Shown: positions 1 through 8,676, counted from the first letter of the stretch. The stretch: 64,000 nucleotides of DNA from Alphaproteobacteria bacterium (GCA_026990035.1 JALSIM010000016.1:124001-188000), one strand, 5' to 3'. Made by a program: numbers and translations. Notes: generated by a model from the letters alone, not told the origin.

Positions 1-38
1 GACGCGCGGTCCCGCGTCGAGCCCGTCGGGAGGTGTCG

Positions 39-569
39 ATGACGAACCAGCAGAATATCGCCCGCATGCCGGAGCGCCGCCCGGGAACCCGCTTTCCCGC
101 CGCGTCGCCGATGCCGGTGGCGCGGATCCGTCGGCGCGAGGTCCAGGCGGGGCGCGGCGGCAGGGCCTCGGATCGGGCCTGGATCCTGGAATTCGAACCG
201 GGGAGCCGGACCTTCGTCGATCCGCTCACGGGTTGGAGCGGCAGTGCCGACCCCTATCGTCCGATCGCTCTCGAATTCCCGGACGCGCACAGCGCCATCG
301 ACTATGCGGAACGGCAGGGCTGGAAGTGGGAGCTGGTGGAGGCGCCCGTTCGCGAGATCCGGATCAGACCCTATGCCGACAGCCTGCGCGATCTTCTGGT
401 GATCTCGACCTCGCCCGTCGCCCTCGCGGCGATCGACGGCGGATCGCCGATGGTGGCCGGGGCCGAGGGGGAGGCGAGGGAGCCGACCGTCGATCCGGTC
501 GAGGAGGCCGATGTCGAATCCTTTCCCGCCAGCGATCCGCCGGCCTGGACGGGCACCACCATCCCCTGA
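39..569 (+). CDS. NDUFS4-like complex I accessory subunit with a C-terminal tail
   Basis: The core (about residues 45-105) matches the ETC complex I subunit conserved region of NDUFS4: WILEFEP, then FVDPLTGWSGSADP, then a run around WKWELVEAP. In alphaproteobacteria this protein is a supernumerary subunit of NADH:ubiquinone oxidoreductase at the inner membrane. The usual bacterial protein is about 100 residues; this one has 176, with a basic N-terminal extension and a tail ending in an acidic ESFPASDPPAWTG motif that I know from separate small alphaproteobacterial proteins. I chose the ATG at 39 over an in-frame GTG at 33 because GGGAGG (28-33) sits 5 bases before it. The ubiquinone cluster follows on the same strand. 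The family call is secure; the tail's role is unknown. Confidence 0.8.
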   Translation: MTNQQNIARMPERRPGTRFPAASPMPVARIRRREVQAGRGGRASDRAWILEFEPGSRTFVDPLTGWSGSADPYRPIALEFPDAHSAIDYAERQGWKWELVEAPVREIRIRPYADSLRDLLVISTSPVALAAIDGGSPMVAGAEGEAREPTVDPVEEADVESFPASDPPAWTGTTIP

Positions 570-677
570 GCCGGAGGCGATCGGCGCCGGTTGACCTCGG
601 TCAAGGCGGAGGCGATCCGATTGGGCCACTGCGAAGCGGCGAACGCTCGCCCGACCGCCTTCGGCGAGGATGCCATC

Positions 678-1277
678 ATGCCGCTCGACCCATCCCGGTC
701 GCCGGAAGGGTTCCCCCCGCGCCTGCCGGCACTGCCCCTGGATTTCCTGACCGCGGCGCTGCTCGCGCGCCATCCCGGTCTGACCGAGCGTCTGGCCTCG
801 CTGGGCGATCTGGCGGTCGCCGTCACACCCACCGATCTGCCCGGCAGTCTTCTCCTCCGTCTGCGGTCGGGGACGCTTTCGATCGGCCTTTCCGCCACCG
901 GGCCTTGGACGGCGGTGGATGCCGTCGTCCGGGGGCCGGTGGCCCGGCTGATCGATCTGGTGGAAGGACGGGTGGACGGCGATTCCCTGTTCTTCGGCCG
1001 GGTCCTGGAGATCGACGGGCGGACCGAGGTGGTGGTGGCCCTGCGCAACGCGCTCGAGAACGCGGAGATCGATCTCGCCCGTGATCTGGCGGAGGCGTTC
1101 GGTCCCTTCGCGCCGCTGGCGCGGCTCTTGGCCGGAACCGGGGCCGTGGGGGCCGGGGCGGTAGCCGCGCTGGCCCGGCGGCTGCAGGCCGATCTGCTCG
1201 GGCCGCTCTTGCGCTATGCGGAAGGTGGTGCCGATCTCATGCGGGTCCTCGCGGGAGGTCGGAGGGAAGGCGGATGA
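678..1277 (+). CDS. ubiT: UbiT, SCP2-domain accessory factor of O2-independent ubiquinone synthesis
   Basis: This 199-residue protein has an SCP2 sterol-carrier-like fold (about residues 25-140, including the segment RLIDLVEGRVDGDSLFFGRV) followed by a hydrophobic C-terminal stretch. UbiT is thought to bind ubiquinone intermediates for the UbiUV hydroxylases when oxygen is absent. Identity rests on sequence style plus position directly before ubiU and ubiV. The stop overlaps the ubiU start in an ATGA at 1274-1277, so translation is probably coupled. A TTG at 591 would add 29 residues, but the ATG at 678 fits the family N-terminus better. Confidence 0.85.
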   Translation: MPLDPSRSPEGFPPRLPALPLDFLTAALLARHPGLTERLASLGDLAVAVTPTDLPGSLLLRLRSGTLSIGLSATGPWTAVDAVVRGPVARLIDLVEGRVDGDSLFFGRVLEIDGRTEVVVALRNALENAEIDLARDLAEAFGPFAPLARLLAGTGAVGAGAVAALARRLQADLLGPLLRYAEGGADLMRVLAGGRREGG

Positions 1278-2284
1278 GCGGGCGGGAGACGCCGGCGCCG
1301 GAACGGCTGGAGCTGGTCTGTCCCGCGGGGACGCCCGCGGCCCTCCGGGTGGCGGTGCGGGCCGGTGCGGACAGCGTCTATGTGGGTTTCCGCGACGAGA
1401 CCAACGCCCGCAACTTTCCCGGTCTCAATTTCTCCCGCGAGGAACTCGCGACGGCGATCGCCTTCGCCCACGACCGTCAGGTGCGGGTGTTCGTCGCCAT
1501 CAACACCTTTCCCCGGGCCGGCGAGCAGGAACTGTGGCGGCGGGCCGTCGACGACGCCGTGAGCCTCGGAGCGGACGCGCTGATCCTCGCCGATCTCGGG
1601 CTCGCCTGCTATGCCCGCGATCGCCATCCCGGGGCCCGGCTGCATCTTTCGGTCCAGGCCTCGGCCGCCAATCCCGAGGCGATCGCCCTGTTCGAGGAAC
1701 TCGCCGGGATCCGCCGGGTGGTGCTGCCGCGGGTGCTCACGGTGAGCGAAATCCGCGCCCTCACGGAGGCGATCGGGGTCGAGACGGAAGTATTCGTGAT
1801 GGGCGGCCTCTGCGTCATGGCCGAAGGACGCTGTCTGCTCTCCTCCTATGTGACGGGCCAGTCGCCGAACATGAACGGGGTCTGCTCCCCGGCGGAGGCG
1901 GTGCGCTACGCCGAGGAGGAGGGGATGCTGGTGACCCGGCTGGGGCCGGTGACCGTCAACCGCTTCGCCCCCGGGGAGCCCGCCGGCTATCCGACCCTCT
2001 GCAAGGGACGTTTCCTCGCCTGCGGTCGGCCGAGCTACCTGTTCGAGGAGCCGGTGAGCCTGAGTGCGCTCGGGGTGCTCCCCGATCTGGCCCGGGCCGG
2101 GGTGCGGGCGGTGAAGATCGAGGGACGGCAGCGCGGCCGGGCCTACATCGAGCGGGTCATCCGCACCGTGCGGGCGGCCGCCGAAGCGGTCGCCGCGGGC
2201 CGACCGGTGCCGCTCGCCGACCTCCAGGAGCTCACCGAGGGTGGGCGTGAGACGGTGGGGGCCTACGACAAGAGATGGCGATGA
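1274..2284 (+). CDS. ubiU: UbiU, U32-family O2-independent ubiquinone hydroxylase subunit
   Basis: This is a 336-residue peptidase-U32-type protein. UbiU and UbiV form a heterodimer with one [4Fe-4S] cluster each and hydroxylate the ubiquinone ring without O2, with prephenate as the known oxygen donor. Cysteines C180, C187, C204 and C243 are spaced 7, 17 and 39 apart, the same spacing as the E. coli ligands C169, C176, C193 and C232. The segment YVGFRDETNARNFPGLNF is typical of the family. The gene overlaps ubiT by 4 bases and ubiV by 4 bases, forming one translational unit. Confidence 0.95.
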   Translation: MSGRETPAPERLELVCPAGTPAALRVAVRAGADSVYVGFRDETNARNFPGLNFSREELATAIAFAHDRQVRVFVAINTFPRAGEQELWRRAVDDAVSLGADALILADLGLACYARDRHPGARLHLSVQASAANPEAIALFEELAGIRRVVLPRVLTVSEIRALTEAIGVETEVFVMGGLCVMAEGRCLLSSYVTGQSPNMNGVCSPAEAVRYAEEEGMLVTRLGPVTVNRFAPGEPAGYPTLCKGRFLACGRPSYLFEEPVSLSALGVLPDLARAGVRAVKIEGRQRGRAYIERVIRTVRAAAEAVAAGRPVPLADLQELTEGGRETVGAYDKRWR

Positions 2285-3180
2285 GCGGACCGGCACGGCT
2301 GTCGCTGGGACCGGTACTCTACTTCTGGGAGGCGGACCGGCTCCGCGACTTCTATTTCCGGATCGCCGAAGAGACCGACGTCGAGATCGTCTATCTCGGC
2401 GAGGTGGTCTGCGGCAAGCGGCTGCCCTTCCTGAGCGAGGCCCTCGGTGCGGCGGCGGAACGGCTACGGGCGGCCGGCAAGGAGGTGGTGCTCTCGAGCC
2501 TCGCCCTGCCCGGAGAGCGGCGCGATCTCGCGGCTCTGCGCGAGCTCGCGGCGACGGCCGACGGTCCGGTGGAAGCCAACGATTTCGGCGCGGTCCGGCT
2601 GCTGCGCGGCCGGCCGCACGTGCTCGGGCCCTATCTCAACGTCTACAACGAAGGCACCCTCGCGGTCCTGGCCCGGAACGGAGCCGTCCGCTGCTGTCCG
2701 CCCCCGGAGCTTCCGGCGACCGCCTTCGCCCGTCTCGTCGCCGGAAGCCGGCTCGAATTCGAGCTCCAGATCTTCGGTCGCCAGCCGCTGGCACTCTCCG
2801 CCCGCTGTTACCACGCCCGCAGCCGCGGGCGGCGCAAGGACAACTGCCAGTACGCCTGCGGCGAGGATGCCGACGGCATGCCGGTGGAGACGCTGGACGG
2901 GCGGGCTTTCGTCGCCGTCAACGGCATCCAGACCCTGTCCGCGGGCTATGTCGAACTTTCGGCCGCGGTGGAGGAGGCGCGGGCGATGGGCGTCGGGATT
3001 TTCCGGCTGATGCCCCAGGCTCTCGACATGGTGGCGGTGATCGGCCTCTATCGGGCGCTGCTCGAGGCGCGGATCGCGCCGGTAGAGCTGCGGGCGCGGC
3101 TCGCCGAGCTGGCGCCGGGCACGGCGTTCGCCGACGGCTACTGGCACGGATGCGCCGGCATGGCGCGGCTCGCCGGCTGA
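2281..3180 (+). CDS. ubiV: UbiV, U32-family O2-independent ubiquinone hydroxylase subunit
   Basis: This 299-residue protein partners UbiU. Candidate [4Fe-4S] ligands are C44, C176, C189 and C193; the last three are spaced 13 and 4 apart, as in E. coli UbiV (C180, C193, C197), and the first sits in GEVVCGKR near the N-terminus. The ATG at 2281 forms an ATGA with the ubiU stop; another ATG six bases earlier (2275) is possible. No third U32 paralogue is present in the window. A hairpin at 3212-3230 probably ends the transcript. Confidence 0.94.
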   Translation: MSGPARLSLGPVLYFWEADRLRDFYFRIAEETDVEIVYLGEVVCGKRLPFLSEALGAAAERLRAAGKEVVLSSLALPGERRDLAALRELAATADGPVEANDFGAVRLLRGRPHVLGPYLNVYNEGTLAVLARNGAVRCCPPPELPATAFARLVAGSRLEFELQIFGRQPLALSARCYHARSRGRRKDNCQYACGEDADGMPVETLDGRAFVAVNGIQTLSAGYVELSAAVEEARAMGVGIFRLMPQALDMVAVIGLYRALLEARIAPVELRARLAELAPGTAFADGYWHGCAGMARLAG

Positions 3181-3211
3181 CCCCGACCCGCCGCGCCGGA
3201 TCGCACCTGCG

Positions 3212-3230
3212 AAAGGGCGTCACGCCCTTT
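3212..3230 (+). terminator. Hairpin after ubiV
   Basis: AAAGGGCG and CGCCCTTT form a perfect 8-bp stem around a 3-base loop, 31 bases after the ubiV stop. There is no long T-run after it, so this is a plausible but unproven terminator for ubiTUV. Confidence 0.4.
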
Positions 3231-3256
3231 GCGCCGACGGCCGCGGCCACTAGGTT
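3229..3256 (+). promoter_or_regulatory. Possible promoter of the glutathione transferase gene
   Basis: TTGCGC (3229-3234), a 16-base spacer and TAGGTT (3251-3256) lie 32 bases before the ATG at 3288. Similar TAGG-type elements occur before other genes here (28942, 48381). This is a judgement by eye. Confidence 0.3.
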
Positions 3257-3287
3257 GTAGCGAGACCGTCACCCAGCGCCGGAAACG

Positions 3288-4448
3288 ATGTCCGAAATCC
3301 GCCTCACCATCGGCAACCGCAACACCTCCTCCCGGTCGCTCGCCGTCTGGCTGGTGTTGCGCCGGGCCGGGATGACCTTCGAGCTCCGGGTCCTCGATCT
3401 GCGTGATGGGGCGGGGCTCGAGGAGGCGGGGCGGATCTCGCCGAGCGGTCGCCTGCCGGTGCTCGAGATCGGCGAGCTGCGGATCTCCGAACCGCTCGCG
3501 ATCTGCGAATATGTCGCGGAGCAGCGGCCCGGACTGTGGCCCGAGGTGCCGGAGCTGCGGGCGCGCGCACGTGCCGTCGCCGCCGAGGCGATCTACGAGC
3601 TCCCGGATCTCCTGACCTTCCTGCCGATGGACATGACGGGCCGCTTCACCCCGCCGGGAAAGCTGTTGCGTGGCGTGCAGCGGGATCTCGACCGGCTCCG
3701 GGCGCTCTGGGAAAGCTGCCTCGCCGATGCGCCGGCGGGCGGCCCTTTCCTGTTCGGCCGCTTTTCCGTCGCCGATGCCTTCATGGCGCCGATCGTTTCC
3801 CGGCTGGAGACCCACGGCATCGCGCTCGGGGAGGTCGCCGACGCTTACATCCGGGCGATCTGCGGCCTTCCCGAATACGGCGAATGGGCGGGGCTGGCGG
3901 AACGGGAGCTCGCCGCTGCGGAGGCGCCATCTCCGGCGCCGCGCCGGGAAGGACGGGCGGCGGCGACGGTTCCGCGGCCGCCCCCGTCGCCACCGAAGCC
4001 ACCACCGCCTGCTCCCGCCGGTGGGGAACCGGAGCCGGCGGCGCCGAAACCGGCCGCCTCCAGACCCCTGACCGGCGCCGATCGGCTGTTCGGGCGCGGT
4101 CGGTCCGGCCGTGCGGCCGGAACGGGACCGGCATCCGGAACCGCGGCCGCCCCTTCGAGGTCGGTGCGCCCCCCCGCCGCGACACGCGAAGTCGCGCCGA
4201 AAGAAGTCGGGCGGGAGGCGGAAACGCGCCGTCCGGCGGCGGCCGGGGACCGCGAACCGGCGTCACCGCCCCCGGCCGGCGGGAAATCGTCCGAAACGGC
4301 CGCCGAGCCGGAGGTCTCGCCGCCGGAGAAGCCGGCGAAGCCCGCGGCCCCGCCATCACCCGAGCCCGTCCGGCGGCAGCGTCCGCGGCCGGCGCCCACG
4401 GGTCCGATCGTCAAGCCCATAGGTGCCGGAATTCGTCGACGACGCTGA
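3288..4448 (+). CDS. Glutathione S-transferase family protein with long Pro/Ala-rich tail
   Basis: Residues 1-205 form a GST: a thioredoxin-like N-terminal half with SSRSLAVWLVLRRAG and GRLPVLEIGELRISEP, then an all-helical half containing LFGRFSVADAFMAPIVSRLE. Substrate is unknown; family members conjugate or reduce electrophiles with glutathione in the cytoplasm. Ordinary members stop near 210-230 residues. This one continues to 386 with a low-complexity tail rich in proline, alanine, glycine, arginine and glutamate, presumably disordered. The final 38 bases overlap the 3' end of rppH on the other strand. The tail reads through without a stop, but high-GC DNA keeps frames open easily, so its reality is less sure than the domain. 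Confidence 0.8.
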   Translation: MSEIRLTIGNRNTSSRSLAVWLVLRRAGMTFELRVLDLRDGAGLEEAGRISPSGRLPVLEIGELRISEPLAICEYVAEQRPGLWPEVPELRARARAVAAEAIYELPDLLTFLPMDMTGRFTPPGKLLRGVQRDLDRLRALWESCLADAPAGGPFLFGRFSVADAFMAPIVSRLETHGIALGEVADAYIRAICGLPEYGEWAGLAERELAAAEAPSPAPRREGRAAATVPRPPPSPPKPPPPAPAGGEPEPAAPKPAASRPLTGADRLFGRGRSGRAAGTGPASGTAAAPSRSVRPPAATREVAPKEVGREAETRRPAAAGDREPASPPPAGGKSSETAAEPEVSPPEKPAKPAAPPSPEPVRRQRPRPAPTGPIVKPIGAGIRRRR

Positions 4449-4896
4449 GATAGACGTCGCGCTTGAAGGGCACGATCCGGCGCAGGAGATCCTCGGGATC
4501 GGTCCAGCGCCAGGCGGCGAATTCCCGCGGCGGCCGGTCGATGTCGATGTCGGCGTCGGTTCCCAGGAAGCGGAAGGCGAACCAGCGTTGGGTCTGTCCC
4601 TTGTAGCGGCCCTTCCACATCCGCGCGGCGAGGCCGGGCGGCAGATCGTAGGACCGCCAGTAGCGGCTTTCCGCGAGAAGCTCGACCTCCTCGATGCCGA
4701 CCTCCTCGTAGAGTTCCCGCCGGGCGGCCTGCAACGGGGTCTCGCCGGGGTCGATGCCGCCCTGGGGCATCTGCCAGGCGGGTCGGGACATGTCCGCGCG
4801 TTGGCCGACGAAGATTCCGCCACGCCGGTCGAGGAGGAGGATGCCGACACCGCGGCGGTACCCCGGTGGCGGCTGTTCGGAGAGAACGAAGGCCAT
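4411..4896 (-). CDS. rppH: RppH, RNA 5'-pyrophosphohydrolase (Nudix)
   Basis: RppH removes pyrophosphate from 5'-triphosphorylated RNA and so starts mRNA decay. The Nudix box GGIDPGETPLQAARRELYEE (about residues 40-59) continues into VGI, and the N-terminal YRRGVGILLLDRRGGIFVGQR and the WQMPQGG segment are typical of RppH. Length (161 residues) is normal. The ATG at 4896 fits the family N-terminus; open frame continues further upstream but lies inside yibQ. It is the last gene of the envC-ctpA-yibQ-rppH block, 7 bases after yibQ. Confidence 0.94.
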   Translation of the reverse strand: MAFVLSEQPPPGYRRGVGILLLDRRGGIFVGQRADMSRPAWQMPQGGIDPGETPLQAARRELYEEVGIEEVELLAESRYWRSYDLPPGLAARMWKGRYKGQTQRWFAFRFLGTDADIDIDRPPREFAAWRWTDPEDLLRRIVPFKRDVYLSVVDEFRHLWA

Positions 4897-4903
4897 CCCG
4901 TAG

Positions 4904-5944
4904 CTACTCCGACGCTCGGCCGGCGGGACCCGCGAACACGCGGCTCGGCGGCACGAGTTGCAGGCCCTTGGCCTCGAGGCTGGGGAGCCACTGCTGGAGG
5001 CGGGCGTAGGTGATGGCGGCTCCCTCCAGGGTTCCGAGCGCGGCACCGTCGCGCAGGGCGCGGGTCTCGAGCCGGCCGAGGGCGAGATCGATCGCTTCCG
5101 GTGCGGGATCGAGGTCGATCGGCGGATCGCTCCAGGCATAGGGGAGGCCCCGCCGGGCGGCCGCCTCCGCCAGGCGGTTGCTTCCCAGCTCGACGAGACC
5201 GAGGCCGGCCTTTGCGAGCCGGGTCAGGACCGGCTCCAGCTTCTCCGGCGCCGCCAGATAGGCTCCCGGCGCGACCGTCACCGCGAAATAGCCCTTGCCC
5301 GAAGCGAGAACGGTCTCCAGTCGCTGGTTCAGGCGTTCGGCCGGCAGATCCGGGGCGATGGCGAGCGGACCGGCGTCGTCGAGCGGGAAGCGGGCGGGGC
5401 GCACCGGCAGTTCCAGCAGCACCTCGTGACCCCGCCAGCGCCCGTAGCGCATCCAGCCGGCGAGCCGGCGGCCGTAGGGCGAGAAGGCGAGGCCGAAGGG
5501 TGCCGGCAGTTCGGTGGCGGTGAAGGTGGGATCGCGGGCGAGGCCGAGACCGACCACGACGAGGGCGATGCGCGGGCGATCGGGCTGGATGGCGAAGCTG
5601 CTCCGATAGGCGGAGAAGGGGCTCCGGCCGTCCTCGGCCCGTCGCGGGACGGCCCCGTGGGGACCCGGTCGCAGCAGCGCGGCGGGCACCTCGAGCGGCG
5701 GCGCCCCGGCCATCGGCTCTCCGAAGATCTCGGGCGGCTCCGCCGAGCCCGCGGACGGATCCGGTGGCGACTCTGGTTCCGGGCGGACCAGGGGAAGTTC
5801 GACCCGCGGCAGATCGGTGTAGAGAAGTGCGCCCTCGATTCCGAGGAGCCGCACCCCCGCCACCGCCAGGAGCAGCAGGAGCAGCAGCCCGCCGAGAATC
5901 CCGAAGGGAAGCCGCGGATCGGAGAACAGCCGTTTTCCCGGCAT
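4904..5944 (-). CDS. YibQ-type divergent polysaccharide deacetylase
   Basis: This 346-residue protein has one N-terminal membrane segment (about residues 13-34, very leucine-rich), a proline-rich linker, and a divergent polysaccharide deacetylase domain from about residue 120 starting with RPRIALVVVGLGL. The family is periplasmic and inner-membrane anchored. Its enzymatic activity is unproven and many members lack the metal ligands of true deacetylases. It follows ctpA by about 70 bases and precedes rppH. The envC-ctpA-yibQ-rppH order is conserved in alphaproteobacteria and suggests an envelope or cell-wall role. Confidence 0.85.
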   Translation of the reverse strand: MPGKRLFSDPRLPFGILGGLLLLLLLAVAGVRLLGIEGALLYTDLPRVELPLVRPEPESPPDPSAGSAEPPEIFGEPMAGAPPLEVPAALLRPGPHGAVPRRAEDGRSPFSAYRSSFAIQPDRPRIALVVVGLGLARDPTFTATELPAPFGLAFSPYGRRLAGWMRYGRWRGHEVLLELPVRPARFPLDDAGPLAIAPDLPAERLNQRLETVLASGKGYFAVTVAPGAYLAAPEKLEPVLTRLAKAGLGLVELGSNRLAEAAARRGLPYAWSDPPIDLDPAPEAIDLALGRLETRALRDGAALGTLEGAAITYARLQQWLPSLEAKGLQLVPPSRVFAGPAGRASE

Positions 5945-6013
5945 GGGGGGCTCAGACCGGGCACGGGAGCGGGCGGAACCGCCGTCCCGCCCCGATGCCG
6001 CCTGCGTCCGGTC

Positions 6014-7318
6014 TCATCGTGCCGCGGCGAGCCCCGCCTTGTAGAGGGCGATCCCGCGGAGAAGATCGATCGCCCGGGCGAGCTGATAGTCCCGTTCCTC
6101 GAGACCCACCGTGTCGGCGCCGTTCTCCTCGTCCTGCGAAGGCACATCGGCTTCGAGCCGCCCGCGCAGATCCGCCTCGCGCCTGCCGTTGTCGTCGATC
6201 AGCTCCACCTTGGCTTGCTGGACGGTGATGTCGGGGGTGATTCCCTTGGCCTGGATCGAGCGGCCGGAGGGGGTGTAGTAGCGGGCGGTGGTCAGCCGCA
6301 GGGCGCCGTGGCCGGGAATGGGCACGATCGTCTGCACCGAACCCTTGCCGAAGGATTGGGTGCCCATGACGATCGCCCGCTTGTGGTCCTGCAGGGCACC
6401 GGCGACGATCTCCGAGGCCGAGGCCGAGCCGCCGTTGATCAGCACCACCATCGGCAGCCCGTCGAGAATGTCGCCCGGTCGCGCATTGTAGCGCTGGATG
6501 CTGTCGGCCCGCCGGCCGCGGGTGGAGACGATCTCGCCCTTGTCGAGGAAGGCATCGGCCACCGCCACCGCCTGATCCAGCAGGCCGCCCGGATTGTTGC
6601 GGAGATCGAGCACCAGCCCCTTCATTTCCGGAATCTCGCGGCGCAGCTTCGCCACCTTGTCGCGCAGGGTGCCGTTGGTCTGTTCGTTGAAGGTGGTGAC
6701 GCGCACGTAGCCGATGTCGTCCTGCGCCTCGGAGCGCACCGGGCTGATGCGGATCACCGCCCGGGTGATGGTGATGTCGATCGGCTTCTTCTCGCCCTGG
6801 CGGAGGATCCGGAGCTTGATCTCGGTGTTCACCGGACCGCGCATCTTGTCGACCGCCTCGCCGAGGGAAAGACCCATCACCGGTTCGTCGTCGATATGGG
6901 TGATCAGATCGCCGGCCTTGATGCCCGCCCGCCAGGCGGGCGTGTCGTCGATCGGCGAGACCACCTTGACGAGGCCGTTTTCCATCGTCACCTCGATGCC
7001 GAGACCGCCGAATTCGCCACGGGTCTGCACCTGCATGTCGCGGTAGCGGTTCTGGTCGAGGTAGCCGGAATGCGGGTCCAGCGAGGTCAGCATGCCGTTG
7101 ATGGCCGCCTCGATCAGCGCCTGGTCGGTGACCTCCTCGACATAATCGGCCCGCACCCGCTCGAACACGTCGCCGAACAGTTTGAGCGCCCGCAAGGTCT
7201 CGGCGCTGTCGGACTGCGCCCGCGCCGGGCTGGTGTCTCCCATCAGCAGGCCGCCCATCAGCAGGGCGGCTGCCGTGGCGGCGGTGATCGACCAGTACTT
7301 CTGAACAGACTTCGCCAT
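6014..7318 (-). CDS. ctpA: CtpA, S41 carboxy-terminal processing protease
   Basis: This is a periplasmic serine protease of 434 residues with a signal peptide (cleavage probably after SPARAQ). A PDZ domain (about residues 88-165, with GEFGGLGIEV and AWRAGIKAGDLI) precedes the S41 catalytic domain. The Ser-Lys dyad is visible as GGSASASEIVAGAL and, 20-odd residues on, SFGKGSVQT. Family members trim or degrade periplasmic and lipoprotein targets, including peptidoglycan hydrolases. The start codon overlaps the envC stop by one base (TAATG), so the two are probably translated together. Confidence 0.95.
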   Translation of the reverse strand: MAKSVQKYWSITAATAAALLMGGLLMGDTSPARAQSDSAETLRALKLFGDVFERVRADYVEEVTDQALIEAAINGMLTSLDPHSGYLDQNRYRDMQVQTRGEFGGLGIEVTMENGLVKVVSPIDDTPAWRAGIKAGDLITHIDDEPVMGLSLGEAVDKMRGPVNTEIKLRILRQGEKKPIDITITRAVIRISPVRSEAQDDIGYVRVTTFNEQTNGTLRDKVAKLRREIPEMKGLVLDLRNNPGGLLDQAVAVADAFLDKGEIVSTRGRRADSIQRYNARPGDILDGLPMVVLINGGSASASEIVAGALQDHKRAIVMGTQSFGKGSVQTIVPIPGHGALRLTTARYYTPSGRSIQAKGITPDITVQQAKVELIDDNGRREADLRGRLEADVPSQDEENGADTVGLEERDYQLARAIDLLRGIALYKAGLAAAR

Positions 7319-8676
7319 TAACCCCTTGTCCTGTCAGCTCGCGCTGCCAGCCATGGCAGCGGGTTGACCGGTCGGCCCTGCTGGCGCAGCTCGATGTAGA
7401 GGCGAGCTTCCTCTCCCCGGGAGCGCTCCATCCGTCCGACCACGGCACCTGCAGCTATAAGGTCTCCGCGGCGGACATCAAGCCGCGTCATCCCTGCCAG
7501 CAATGTATGATACCCGTCGCCATGGTCGAGAATCAACACGAGCCCGAACTGCCGGAACGGCTGGGCGAACACCACCCGGCCGCCGCGGACGGCGCGCACC
7601 GGCTGGTCGCGATCGACGCGGATGGTGATGCCGCGGGCGAGCGCGCCCGCCTCCTCGTCACCGAAGCGGGACAGGATCCGGCCGTCGACGGGCAGGATCG
7701 GCGGGCGCCAGCCGTCGGCGACCACCGCCCCCGACAGGGTCGGAGGAAGGGAGGGAGAGGGCAGGCGCGCCGGTCCGGTCGCCGCCAGCCGCACCGGCAG
7801 CCGCAGATCCCGCCGCGGCGGGACCGGCAACGGGGTGTCGAGGAACGCCGCCCGTGTCGCGGACAGAAGCGGCACCGGCCGGACGGCGAGGCGGGCGAGG
7901 CGGCGGGCGGTGAGGGCGAGGCGGCGGAGCTCCTGCCGATGCCGGCGGGCGGCGGCGAGGCGGCGAACGGTCTCCTGGCGGGTGAGAGTGAGACGGGCGA
8001 GTTCCTTGCGCAGGACAACGATCGTTTCCTCGAGCAGCGGCCGGAATGCCGCCAGATGGCGCCGGCCGAGGGAAAGGAAGGCGCGTGCCCGGGCGAGTTC
8101 GCGTCGCTCCGCCTCCAGTCGGCGGAGTTCGGTCGGCCGGTCGTCGGCGCGCAGCAGCTCGCCGAGGAGGAGCCGGATCCGGCCGCGGTCGGCGGCGTCC
8201 GACCCGTGCGAGCGGTACAGCCGGCTCATCAGCGCCGCTGCGGCGCGTTCCCGCTGCCGACGGCGGTCCTCGAGATGCGCGCGGGCGATCTCCAGCTCTC
8301 GGGTGGCGCGGGTGAAGGCCTCGGCGATGGCGGCTTCCATCCGTCGCAGATCGCGCTCCCGCCCGGCCAGCCCCTCCCGCCGACGCTCGGCGGCGGCGAG
8401 GCGCCGGCGCAGGGTGATGCGCCGGTCCTCGAGCCGCTCGAGAGCCCCGAGACGCCCTTCGATCCGGCGCCCCGCATCCGCTTCGAGAGCCAGGATCGAT
8501 CCCTCTCGGAACGGGGCGTCGGTGCCGGTGGCGGCGCGGCCGGACGCCGACCAGGGCCAGAAACTGGACAGGACCAGGAGCAGCAGGGCGGCCGTCCGTC
8601 CGAACCGGCGTCCGCGGGTTGGGCCGATGGGGACGAACGGACCGGAGATTCGCCGAGCCGGCCCCGGAATCTTCAT
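7318..8676 (-). CDS. EnvC-like degenerate LytM (M23) amidase activator
   Basis: The 452-residue product has an N-terminal signal or anchor, a long Arg/Leu-rich coiled coil (about residues 60-280), and a C-terminal M23/LytM domain. The metal-binding residues of active M23 peptidases are missing: the first-His motif reads ARGITIRV and the HLHFE position reads RLYIELRQQG. E. coli EnvC is likewise inactive as an enzyme and instead activates amidases at the division site, so I infer the same role. The ATG at 8676 forms an ATGA with an upstream small ORF. A TTG at 8790 would extend the protein by 38 residues. Confidence 0.88.
   Translation of the reverse strand: MKIPGPARRISGPFVPIGPTRGRRFGRTAALLLLVLSSFWPWSASGRAATGTDAPFREGSILALEADAGRRIEGRLGALERLEDRRITLRRRLAAAERRREGLAGRERDLRRMEAAIAEAFTRATRELEIARAHLEDRRRQRERAAAALMSRLYRSHGSDAADRGRIRLLLGELLRADDRPTELRRLEAERRELARARAFLSLGRRHLAAFRPLLEETIVVLRKELARLTLTRQETVRRLAAARRHRQELRRLALTARRLARLAVRPVPLLSATRAAFLDTPLPVPPRRDLRLPVRLAATGPARLPSPSLPPTLSGAVVADGWRPPILPVDGRILSRFGDEEAGALARGITIRVDRDQPVRAVRGGRVVFAQPFRQFGLVLILDHGDGYHTLLAGMTRLDVRRGDLIAAGAVVGRMERSRGEEARLYIELRQQGRPVNPLPWLAARADRTRG

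Noticed and set aside
4958-7321. A 787-codon plus-strand frame opposite yibQ and ctpA
   Set aside because: Same reason: the minus-strand genes are unmistakable and overlap by normal operon spacing.
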